Shown: in pieces, positions 54,263 through 62,082 of the stretch
How positions within the stretch are numbered: the stretch's first letter is position 1
How the letters are laid out: every line of letters begins with the position of its first letter
NCBI RefSeq assembly: GCF_000341735.1
Contig: NZ_KB455575.1
Coordinates: 1,332,619-1,396,618 of the forward strand
Length of the DNA stretch: 64,000 nucleotides
DNA from: Methylotuvimicrobium buryatense 5G
GTDB taxonomy: Bacteria > Pseudomonadota > Gammaproteobacteria > Methylococcales > Methylomonadaceae
Direction of reading: 5' to 3'
Position numbers and translations under genes: made by a program
The notes under the pieces: model-generated
What the model saw: only the letters and a program-made list of their open reading frames with translations
Told to the model about the DNA's origin: nothing
Database searches by the model: none

Positions 54263-55301
54263 CATTATCGGCTGGGATATCGGCGGCGCCCATTTAAAAG
54301 CGGCGCTGATTAACGAATTGGGCGAAGCTCTGGCAATCGTTCAACGACCCTGCGCGTTATGGCAAGGCATCGAACAATTGCAACAAGCCGTACAAGCCGT
54401 TACCGCCGAACTGCCGGAAGCCCGATACCGGCATGCGATTACGATGACGGGGGAATTAGTCGATCATTTCGAGAGCCGAGAGCAAGGCGTTCAACGTATC
54501 GTCGAAGCCATGTCGGTTTACTTTCCAGGCGATCCACTGTGGATTTATGCCGGCTTGTCCGGATTCATTCGAGCCGGTTCGGTGCTGCCTGAGCATAGCG
54601 AAAGCATCGCGTCGGCGAACTGGTTGGCGAGCGCATCTTTTGCCGCACGCAACATAGACAGCGGATTATTTATCGACATCGGCAGCACCACAACCGATAT
54701 CATTGCGATGGCAAACGGAAAAATTAATGCCAAAGGTTTTACCGATTATAAGCGGCTCATTTCCGAAGAGTTAGTTTATACCGGCGTCGTGCGCACCCCG
54801 GTAATGGCCATCGCGCAAACAGCCATATTCAAAGGCGTCAAAATCGGCTTGATGGCCGAGTATTTCGCGACGATGGCCGATGTATACCGCATAACCGGCG
54901 AACTGGACGAAGCCCATGATCAAAACGATACCGCCGATGGCGGCGAAAAAACCGTTACGGCCAGCGCCAGGCGTTTATCGCGTATGATCGGTCATGAAGT
55001 CGAACACGAGTTGCCGGAATGCTGGCGCCATTTCGCGCTTTATCTTCGCAACCAACAATTGCACAAAATACAAATGGGCTGCGAAAGGCAAATATCCAGA
55101 ATTCGTTTACCTTCAGATCAGCCTTTTGTCGGCGCCGGTGTTGGCCGCTTTTTGGTCAAACAATTAGCCGCCAACTTAGGTCACCCTTATCTGGATTTCA
55201 ACGATTTATTCGAACAGTCTTTAGTCTCCTCGCCAATGTCCGCTGCCGATTGCGCACCGGCCATCGCAGTAGCCTATTTAGCGTTGGCGCAATTCAAATA
55301 A
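54252..55301 (+). CDS. H4MPT-linked C1 transfer pathway protein, MfnF-like
   Basis: 349 aa. ASKHA/hydantoinase-oxoprolinase-like fold: GWDIGGAHLKAALINELGEA (phosphate 1), SGLFIDIGSTTTDIIAMANG (phosphate 2), and VGAGVGRFLVKQLA near the end. This is the family long annotated as an H4MPT-linked C1 transfer protein; its archaeal member MfnF couples the furan and tyramine-glutamate units of methanofuran. In methylotrophs a methylofuran role is likely. It is translationally coupled to the upstream ATP-grasp gene by an 11-bp overlap. Confidence 0.87.
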   Translation: MQTNIIGWDIGGAHLKAALINELGEALAIVQRPCALWQGIEQLQQAVQAVTAELPEARYRHAITMTGELVDHFESREQGVQRIVEAMSVYFPGDPLWIYAGLSGFIRAGSVLPEHSESIASANWLASASFAARNIDSGLFIDIGSTTTDIIAMANGKINAKGFTDYKRLISEELVYTGVVRTPVMAIAQTAIFKGVKIGLMAEYFATMADVYRITGELDEAHDQNDTADGGEKTVTASARRLSRMIGHEVEHELPECWRHFALYLRNQQLHKIQMGCERQISRIRLPSDQPFVGAGVGRFLVKQLAANLGHPYLDFNDLFEQSLVSSPMSAADCAPAIAVAYLALAQFK

Positions 55302-55326
55302 GGGAAACAAGGGGCAATTCCCAATT

Positions 55327-55505
55327 TACTCCCTTTTGATCGAAAAACCGTCTAAAAATAAAAGGTATGGGGTGTGTCTATCGAGGACCGCCGTGAACCC
55401 ATCCATGGGGGCTTGACGGCAGCAATCGAACGCCAAGGATGGCGTGAATGCAGATTTTGCATGGAGCAAAAATCTGCCCTGCTGCCGACATCCTTGTCGA
55501 ATACG
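55327..55505 (+). repeat. Family C element, right-truncated (C3)
   Basis: Begins TACTCCCTTTTGATCGAAAA and runs parallel to C1 through CCCATCCATGGGG and CGCCAAGGATGGCG to GCCGACATCCTTG. The AAAGGGAGTA right end is missing. Confidence 0.8.
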
Positions 55506-55569
55506 TCAGCATCCTCCGTGATATTCCTAGAGAATGTTGAGTTTCGGGCGCCGAAGAGGCGCCCGGTAT

Positions 55570-56217
55570 TTATTTTGCCTGGTAATATTGAGCCAATTCC
55601 TTGATTTCCTCGGCAGTCAATTGCTTACTGAGAATTCTCATACGGCCGAAAATATCGTTACGCCGCTCGTCTTTTTGGTAGGCCTCAAGGGTCTGCACGA
55701 AATAGTCCGCTTGTTGACCGGCTAACGCCGGAATATCCATTTTTTCTCCTTTTCCTTCGACCCCATGACATACCGCACAAGGCGGCAGAGTCCGTTTGCC
55801 GTCGCCCTTCTTGACTAAAAATTCGGCTTTAGCCAGCGATTGGCGACTTCCCTGGGGTTTGGGAGTAGGTAACGTACTAAACCAAACGGCAAGATCGGCC
55901 ATATCCTGATTGCTCAACCCGGTCACCATCGACCCCATCAGCTCATGCTTTCGATGACCGGTTTTATAATCCTGTAACTGTTTATAAGTATACGTCGCCA
56001 ACTGTCCCGCCAAAGACGGATAATTCGGCACCTGACTCACGCCTTGCTCTCCATGACAACCCGTACAGGTCGCGGATAATTCCTTGCCTTTGGCGGCGCT
56101 GCCTTTTTTGACGAAGTTCAACTGCTCCGGCGTCCAGGCGACTTTTGACGCCGGCTCGGCCTGGGCGGCAGTCGAAACGAGAAGACCCGTAAGGGCCGCG
56201 ACAACCATTTTATTCAT
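55570..56217 (-). CDS. Di-heme cytochrome c4
   Basis: 215 aa from ATG 56217; a GTG five codons upstream overlaps the oxidase gene. Signal peptide ending near AQA|E. Two heme c sites, CTGCH and CAVCH, each followed by PxLAGQ (NYPSLAGQLATY; DIPALAGQQADYF) and a Met ligand region (MGSMV; GRMRIL). It is a periplasmic electron carrier. Position two bases after the oxidase subunit I stop strongly suggests it donates electrons to that oxidase. Confidence 0.93.
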   Translation of the reverse strand: MNKMVVAALTGLLVSTAAQAEPASKVAWTPEQLNFVKKGSAAKGKELSATCTGCHGEQGVSQVPNYPSLAGQLATYTYKQLQDYKTGHRKHELMGSMVTGLSNQDMADLAVWFSTLPTPKPQGSRQSLAKAEFLVKKGDGKRTLPPCAVCHGVEGKGEKMDIPALAGQQADYFVQTLEAYQKDERRNDIFGRMRILSKQLTAEEIKELAQYYQAK

Positions 56218-56219
56218 GT

Positions 56220-57839
56220 TCAAAATCCCCACGCGCTTGAGCCGAATGTTTTCATAAAAAAGAATTGCAGAATCGGTACGCCGAAACTCACAGCCATCAA
56301 ACCGGCAATGACTTTATTCCATAGCGTAAAATCGTTCAGGTATTCAGGCAGATCGGTAACCGGGTGAATCGGCTCGGCATATTCGATTTCGGCTTCGAAT
56401 ACCTCTTGCGAACGGTGCGTCATCGCTAAATTGTAAACAAACAAACACGCGGAACCGAGCATCACCAAACCGCCGAAGATCATCGCCAGCTCATAAGGAT
56501 CCCAGGCCAGCGTCAACAGCGAGTTATATTCGACACCGGAAATGCGCCTTGGCTGCCCCAACAAACCGAGCACATGCCAAGGCGTGGTTAAAATCGTCAT
56601 GCCGATAAACCAGGTCCATAATTGCACCAGCGCCATATCTTTGGAAAATAGCGGCTTACCGGCCATGATCGGCCAAAGATAATAAGCAATCGCAAAATAC
56701 ATGATCACTGTCGTACCGGCGAAGATCAAATGAAAATGTCCCGGCACCCAAGCCGTGTTATGAATCATTGCATTCATTGCATAACTGGCATTGACTAGGC
56801 CGCCGAAGCCGCCGAGAATCAGCATTAACAAAGCCAGAATAACCGACAGCACCATCGGATTACGCCAGGGCAGCGAACCGATCCAACCGAACAACCCCTT
56901 GCCGCCGCGCAACCGGCCGGCGATTTCGAGCGATGCAATCACGGTAAAACCGGTAATGAAGGTCGGAAGCGAAACAACGAAAGTCCCGACGCCATGCAGC
57001 AATTTCCACCCCTTGGCTTGCTCGGGGTCCATATATAAATGATGAAAACCGATCGGCAACGCAAAGACGATCAAGACCACGAAGGCGGCACGGGCAATTT
57101 CATCGCTGAACAAATAACCGCCGGCCTGTTTCGGAACGAAGACATAAAAGGCGGTATATGCCGGTATCAACCAGAAATAAACGATCGGATGCAAGGTCCA
57201 TGCAAACAAAGTGCGCGCGAGGCCCGGATCGAGCGTATCCATCCAGCCGAGTGCCATCGGAATCAATTGGAAGAGCACTTCCAGCGCGACACCGGCACTA
57301 GTCCAAAGCCACAATAGCGCATTGCCGGCGGTTGCAAACATCGCGAGCGGCACCGGCGCGCCGGGATTGGCCTTCTTCCATTCGCGCATCATCATGATCA
57401 TGATGACGCACCACAACCAGGAACCGACAATCAATAATGTCGCACCGACATAAAACATCCAATGCCCGATAATCGGCGGATAAAACGTATATAAAACCGA
57501 GGCTTTACCGGTCAATAGCGGTATTGCCGCCAGCACGGTGCCGAACGACGATATTCCGAATCCGGCCCAGGCCCATTGAGGATTCCAAATAGGTTGCTTC
57601 AGACTAGTCGTCGCGACGACATAACCGAAACCCATGATGAAAAATGTCGTTAGCACGAAAGCCATCAATACGCCGTGCGTACTGACCGATGCAAAATACA
57701 CCGACGGCGATTCGATTGCCGGAATGAAACCGCTCCGTTCCAAGACTTGATACTCGCCCATGAAACAGGCCAAAAGAAACGCGCCGAAGGCGACCCACAG
57801 ATGGCAGAACGCCAGTTTTTTGGTGACCGCATCAATCAT
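56220..57839 (-). CDS. ba3-type cytochrome c oxidase subunit I
   Basis: 539 aa from ATG 57839. Heme-copper oxidase with ~13 helices. The Cu-B/Tyr motif HPIVYFWLIPAYTAFY is characteristic of the B (ba3) class. Other heme/copper ligands are in THGVLMAFV, FHHLYMDP and VPGHFHLIFAG. It lacks the K/D-channel pattern of A-type enzymes as far as can be judged. The start overlaps the subunit II stop by 8 bp (ATGATTGA). A high-affinity O2 role is typical for the class and would suit a microaerobic methanotroph. Confidence 0.92.
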   Translation of the reverse strand: MIDAVTKKLAFCHLWVAFGAFLLACFMGEYQVLERSGFIPAIESPSVYFASVSTHGVLMAFVLTTFFIMGFGYVVATTSLKQPIWNPQWAWAGFGISSFGTVLAAIPLLTGKASVLYTFYPPIIGHWMFYVGATLLIVGSWLWCVIMIMMMREWKKANPGAPVPLAMFATAGNALLWLWTSAGVALEVLFQLIPMALGWMDTLDPGLARTLFAWTLHPIVYFWLIPAYTAFYVFVPKQAGGYLFSDEIARAAFVVLIVFALPIGFHHLYMDPEQAKGWKLLHGVGTFVVSLPTFITGFTVIASLEIAGRLRGGKGLFGWIGSLPWRNPMVLSVILALLMLILGGFGGLVNASYAMNAMIHNTAWVPGHFHLIFAGTTVIMYFAIAYYLWPIMAGKPLFSKDMALVQLWTWFIGMTILTTPWHVLGLLGQPRRISGVEYNSLLTLAWDPYELAMIFGGLVMLGSACLFVYNLAMTHRSQEVFEAEIEYAEPIHPVTDLPEYLNDFTLWNKVIAGLMAVSFGVPILQFFFMKTFGSSAWGF

Positions 57840-58365
57840 TGTCTTTTCCTCCTTTTGAAGGGGCTTTTCCCGGCGCGGCCCAATGTTCTTTTGCGACAAC
57901 CGAAACATTGCTCCACATGTGGTCGTGCCCTATGCCGCAATATTCATTACATAGCAGCGGATATTCGCCGGGTTTCGGCAAGGTTGTCGTCACTTGCGCG
58001 ACATAGCCCGGTACGATCATCGTGCTCATATTCGTCATCGGCATATGCACGCCATGAAGTACGTCCATGCTGACCCAGCGGAATGTCAAAGAAGTATCCG
58101 CAGGGACGGTAATGTGTTTCGGATAAAAACCGTAGCGCCCGGCAACCATTCGGATGGTTATATTGCCGCTTTCGTCGACTTGCACGCCCAGGTTATCTTC
58201 GTCGAATTCCTCGCTCAGATGCAGACTCGCCGAGTCGATGGTCTCGACATGACTCGGAGCATTAATGCCGTGAAATAATGCGTCGATCAAGATAATGCCG
58301 ACAAAAAGACCGGCGATGCCGACCGCCGCATAGGCCCATTTTTTTTCAAGAGGATCTATATGCAT
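57832..58365 (-). CDS. ba3-type cytochrome c oxidase subunit II
   Basis: 177 aa from ATG 58365 (MHIDPLEKKWAYAAVG); the upstream frame extends into the small subunit gene. One membrane helix near the N-terminus (GIAGLFVGIILIDALF) and a periplasmic cupredoxin domain. The Cu-A site is LLCNEYCGIGHDHM with the upstream His in VLHGVHMPM. The single helix and short length are features of ba3-type subunit II. Coupled to subunit I downstream. Confidence 0.92.
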   Translation of the reverse strand: MHIDPLEKKWAYAAVGIAGLFVGIILIDALFHGINAPSHVETIDSASLHLSEEFDEDNLGVQVDESGNITIRMVAGRYGFYPKHITVPADTSLTFRWVSMDVLHGVHMPMTNMSTMIVPGYVAQVTTTLPKPGEYPLLCNEYCGIGHDHMWSNVSVVAKEHWAAPGKAPSKGGKDND

Positions 58366-58375
58366 AAACTCACCA

Positions 58376-58528
58376 CTAATTGATCGCGCCGCGCGGCAAG
58401 AATACCCCGTAGTAAAGGAACAGCCATGCGACAACCATGCTTGCGCCGACAGCGATCATCAACGCCCAAGTGCCGACCGGCGAGCTGTTCAGGATTTTTT
58501 CACGTTCATCTTCACTTAATGGTTTCAT
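58376..58528 (-). CDS. Small ba3-oxidase subunit (CbaD/subunit IIa-like), 50 aa
   Basis: 50 aa, start ATG 58528 with GAGGAAG upstream, stop TAG 58376-58378, 10 bases before the subunit II start. The N-terminus MKPLSEDEREKILNSSPVG is polar. One membrane helix follows (TWALMIAVGASMVVAWLFLY), then a short tail FLPRGAIN. Size, single helix and position match the tiny subunit IIa of ba3 oxidases. It would be missed by gene finders with a 60-codon cut-off. Confidence 0.85.
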   Translation of the reverse strand: MKPLSEDEREKILNSSPVGTWALMIAVGASMVVAWLFLYYGVFLPRGAIN

Positions 58529-58621
58529 GGCTTCCTCTTAATTTATTTTTATTAATTTGGTATGAATCGTACGGATATTAGCGGCAAGTAAACGCGAAGG
58601 AAACGTTAGCGTCAAGCAGTT

Positions 58622-59320
58622 TTACAAGTCCCGCGCCGCCCATAAAGCCGCGACCTCGCCCAAATCGCGGCATTGTAGGTGTGATAATTCGCTGGTATAA
58701 AGGTCGGCCGGCAATACCGACGGAATATAGACGGTAAAAGCACCGGACGCAGACGCCGCCATCACACCGGCAGTGGAATCTTCCAATGCTAGACAACGTG
58801 AAATAGGAATCGACAAACGTTCGGCCGCATTCAAGAAAATATCGGGCGCCGGCTTGCCTAGCTCAACATGATCGCGAGCGACAATCGTCTCAAAAACATT
58901 GCCGAGACCGGCAAAATCGAGACACTCGAGTGCATTATTCAGGCGACTGTTAGTCGCAAGACCGTAGGGAATGCCGGAATCCTGCAATAACCTAAGCAAC
59001 GTCAAAAAACCCTTTTTTATGCCGATGCCTTGTTTTTCGACGATGCGATACCAACACACACCGCTCAGACGGTTAAATTCCTGAAGATCGAAAGCATTCC
59101 CGCAAAATTCGAGCAAGCGCATTTCGACATCGCGATAATGAAGTCCCGACAAAGACAAACAAAAAGCACTCGGCAGCTGATATCCCATGTGCTCGGCAGC
59201 TTGACGCCACGCCATAAAATAAGTGCTCTCGGTATCCAACACCAAGCCATCCAGATCGAATATCACCCCCTCGACAGCCCTCAAAGCCTGCCGAACGGCA
59301 TCCGCCTCACCGTTCACCAT
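58622..59320 (-). CDS. HAD-superfamily phosphatase (subfamily IA)
   Basis: 232 aa. Nucleophile Asp in VIFDLDGLVLDTESTYF, a helical cap, then motif II (GLATNSR), Lys in LGKPAPDIFLNAA, and acidic motif LALEDSTAGVMAA. Closest in style to beta-phosphoglucomutase/YcjU-like sugar phosphatases. Substrate unknown. It lies upstream of the oxidase genes on the same strand with a 93-bp gap, so co-transcription is uncertain. Confidence 0.88.
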   Translation of the reverse strand: MVNGEADAVRQALRAVEGVIFDLDGLVLDTESTYFMAWRQAAEHMGYQLPSAFCLSLSGLHYRDVEMRLLEFCGNAFDLQEFNRLSGVCWYRIVEKQGIGIKKGFLTLLRLLQDSGIPYGLATNSRLNNALECLDFAGLGNVFETIVARDHVELGKPAPDIFLNAAERLSIPISRCLALEDSTAGVMAASASGAFTVYIPSVLPADLYTSELSHLQCRDLGEVAALWAARDL

Positions 59321-59529
59321 TCACCTTTACTAAGGAATATGCACAAAATAACTTCTACAAATAGTCGGCTTTTTCGCCATTGTGATAAATCGCGGGCTTG
59401 ATTAATGGCGGCATTACCGCAACCGTACCTGCGCTCAAAAAAAAACGATGGGTTTCCGCTTCGCTGCTACCCATCCTACGGCGCTTAACCAATGTGACTT
59501 CGATACCAAATTAGTGTTATCCAAGCTTA

Positions 59530-59572
59530 TCGACTCCGAAATCGCGATCTGGGGATCGCTCCCACAAAGACC
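59530..59572 (-). repeat. Single REP-like sequence
   Basis: On the minus strand it reads TTTGTGGGAGCGATCCCCAG then ATCGCGATTTC, matching the REP arm repeated in the array at 30101-30965. Confidence 0.7.
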
Positions 59573-59581
59573 TCCATTCAC

Positions 59582-59652
59582 CCCCCTTTCACCTTTCACC
59601 TTTCACCTTTCACCTTTCACCTTTCACCTTTCACCTTTCACCTTTCACCTTT
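59582..59652. repeat. Heptamer microsatellite (ACCTTTC)n overlapping a gene end
   Basis: About nine and a half exact 7-bp units. Seven is not a multiple of three, so the minus-strand gene running into it meets a stop codon within the repeat. Its last residues (VKGER) are encoded by it. Confidence 0.9.
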
Positions 59653-60560
59653 ATATACTCCCCTTTCGCCTCGCGGCTCGAACCGACGATAATACGCTTC
59701 AAACCGCTCTGTGACTCTTCCAACAAACCGCAAACCTCGATTTCTTCTCCGTTTTGCGCTTGACCGGTATAAGTCGCGGTAAAAACGACAATCTCATCGA
59801 TAGTCGGATCATTGCACTTAAACAGCGCCGGATAATCGAAAGCCCGGCTATCGTCTATCACGACGCAACGCAATAAGATTTCGCCGCATTTGCGGTAAGT
59901 CTCGGTAGCAAACGACTCTGGATCGATGAAATTCAAATCGAATTTACGATCATTGACCAAAGCCTTATTGAATTTGCGCTGTTCATGCCAAACATAATCA
60001 TCGAAATCGATATGACAATCCCGGCGACGGAAACTCTCTTGCCAATGCCTCAGGTCGAGCTCATGCAGCAAGCCGGCTTGAATCAACTCACGGTTAATCG
60101 CTCTGGCCTGATGAAACAGATCCCTGTCATAAAAAACCAAATCGATATCCGATAACTTGCCTTGAGCGCCGATTAGCAAAGAGCCGGTCACGCCCATTTG
60201 CTTAACATCCAACCCCCGACTTTGATACAGATTCGATAATCGAAGCAAATCTTGTTCGACCGGGTCTAGCCGCGCCGCCGATAATAGCTCGCTCAAGCGT
60301 TGTCGCGGCTGATAATGCCTAATCACTCGTTCTTCTGGAACGGCATGAACACGGACATCCCGCATCGGGCAATAATACAAATATTCAGGATGATTTCGGC
60401 TCAATAAGTCGTCCGCTTGCCGGGTGGATTGCTTTTGCCAGCCGTCTGCGCTTCGCCGATAACGTAAAAAACACAACACCCTGCCCTGCTCGATACCGTG
60501 CTCCACTACGGCAAAAACCAGCCCTTCAGCAGTCTCAATGAAATCTTTCGCTAAATACAT
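59631..60560 (-). CDS. Nucleotidyltransferase-fold protein
   Basis: 309 aa. The central motif GVTGSLLIGAQGKLSDIDLV (Gly-Ser with the two Asp) is the pol-beta-type nucleotidyltransferase active site, with a third acidic position probably in HIDFDDYVW. The C-terminal third is a beta-rich domain (DEIVVFTATYTGQAQNGEEI). Function unknown; relatives are annotated as predicted nucleotidyltransferases. The end of the gene lies in the heptamer microsatellite. Confidence 0.8.
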   Translation of the reverse strand: MYLAKDFIETAEGLVFAVVEHGIEQGRVLCFLRYRRSADGWQKQSTRQADDLLSRNHPEYLYYCPMRDVRVHAVPEERVIRHYQPRQRLSELLSAARLDPVEQDLLRLSNLYQSRGLDVKQMGVTGSLLIGAQGKLSDIDLVFYDRDLFHQARAINRELIQAGLLHELDLRHWQESFRRRDCHIDFDDYVWHEQRKFNKALVNDRKFDLNFIDPESFATETYRKCGEILLRCVVIDDSRAFDYPALFKCNDPTIDEIVVFTATYTGQAQNGEEIEVCGLLEESQSGLKRIIVGSSREAKGEYIKVKGER

Positions 60561-60632
60561 AATAATTACTAAATTCCGATAAAAACATTCGTTTAAATCG
60601 TTTTATTCGACACATCCTGGCCTACTAAATGC

Positions 60633-61562
60633 TCAGACACTCTCGAGCCGGTTTCGGCCTTTTTCCTTGGCTCGATAGAGCGCGTCGTCGGATGCTTTCA
60701 TCAATTCATCAATGTTTTTAAACTGACCGTTGTAGGTTGCAAGACCCAAACTCAGCGAAACATAACTATCGGCTTTCGACCCTTCATGAGGAATTTGCCG
60801 AGCGGACACGGCCGACCTAATTTTTTCGGCTAAACCCCTGCCTACCTGCCAGTCCGTATTCGGCATGATCACAGCAAATTCCTCGCCGCCGTAACGGCAG
60901 GCCAAATCGGTCGCGCGCTGAGGCACCGAAGCGATCGCCTCGGCGACTTTTTTCAAGCAGTCATCGCCCGCCATATGCCCATACCGATCGTTATAAACTT
61001 TAAAATAATCGATATCGCACATCAACAACGAAAGCGGTTGCTTGTCTCGTCTGGCATGATTAAATTCCCTTGACAAGGTAGTATCGAAATTGCGTCGATT
61101 CGCGATACCGGTCAGTTGGTCGTGTAGCGATGCAAAACTGAGCGCTTCATTGGCATGCATCAAATCCCGTTGGACGGCATGCAGTTTTCGCCGCATTTCA
61201 TAAATGCGCTCCATCGCAACGATTTGCATTTCCAAACGCTTCGGACTAATCGGCTTGGCCAGATACGCATCGCCGCCCGCTCTGATACATGCGGCATAGG
61301 AGTCGTCATCGGTTTTGATCGTTAAAAAAATAATCGGAAACCAATCGTCGCCTTTCAAAGACCGGATCGCTTGTGTCGTCTCGAATCCGTTCAAACCGGG
61401 CATTTCAATATCCATCATGACCAAATCGACATCGTTCGATCGAATAAATTCAAGCCCCTCTGCTCCGTTTTCGGCATGAATCACATGATGTCCAAGCTCC
61501 TTGACACACTCCGCAACCAGCATTCGAATGGCTTTACTATCGTCTATTACCAATATTTTCAT
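60633..61562 (-). CDS. Response-regulator diguanylate cyclase (REC-GGDEF)
   Basis: 309 aa from ATG 61562; the longer frame upstream lacks a good start. Receiver domain with Asp51 (LVMMDIEMPGLNG), LTIKTDD and Lys in LAKPISPKRLEM. A helical linker leads to a GGDEF domain (LHDQLTGIANRRNFDTTL) with active site RYGGEEFAVIM. An inhibitory I-site RATD lies five residues before GGEEF. It makes cyclic di-GMP on phosphorylation, like PleD/WspR types. No kinase is adjacent. Confidence 0.93.
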   Translation of the reverse strand: MKILVIDDSKAIRMLVAECVKELGHHVIHAENGAEGLEFIRSNDVDLVMMDIEMPGLNGFETTQAIRSLKGDDWFPIIFLTIKTDDDSYAACIRAGGDAYLAKPISPKRLEMQIVAMERIYEMRRKLHAVQRDLMHANEALSFASLHDQLTGIANRRNFDTTLSREFNHARRDKQPLSLLMCDIDYFKVYNDRYGHMAGDDCLKKVAEAIASVPQRATDLACRYGGEEFAVIMPNTDWQVGRGLAEKIRSAVSARQIPHEGSKADSYVSLSLGLATYNGQFKNIDELMKASDDALYRAKEKGRNRLESV

Positions 61563-61743
61563 AAGAATTTCTTTACTATAAACCCGATTTCCAATACTAA
61601 TTTTCCCGAAAAAGCGCCCTTTAAAATAGACTATGTTCGCGTTAATAGTTGAAATTAATACCACACCAATTTCAAAACTTGAAGACTGTAGGTACGCACA
61701 GCGTAACCTACAATTCACATTGAATTGTAATTATTCCCCCCCC

Positions 61744-61846
61744 TATCGTTCCCACGCTCTGCGTGGGAATGAAGACCGAGACGCTCTAGCGTCTCGTACC
61801 GCTGGAGCGGTTCTCAGGCATTCCCACGCAGAGCGTGGGAACGATA
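61744..61846. repeat. Perfect 28-bp inverted repeat element
   Basis: Arms 61744-61771 and 61819-61846 are exact reverse complements (containing CGTTCCCACGCTCTGCGTGG). Each arm is itself palindromic. The 47-bp centre holds two more hairpins, GAGACGCTAGCGTCTC-type and CCGCTGGAGCGG. The flanks 61563-61743 and 61847-62082 contain no gene. Confidence 0.9.
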
Positions 61847-62082
61847 ATTGTCGGGGGACTGAATAGTTACATTGAATTTTAAGTGCGTCCGGTAATGGCG
61901 CGTGTTTTCAACTATTAACGCATACATAGCCATAAAATAACGCTTATCCAGATATCCGGAATAAATGTTGTTTGCGAAATCTAAAATAACGTCTCTTTAC
62001 ACATCCAAGAATTAGCCGATCAGTGCTTAATACTAGCACTCCTTAAAATAAATATGGGAGTTCGTCACCAGCCTCTCATTGG

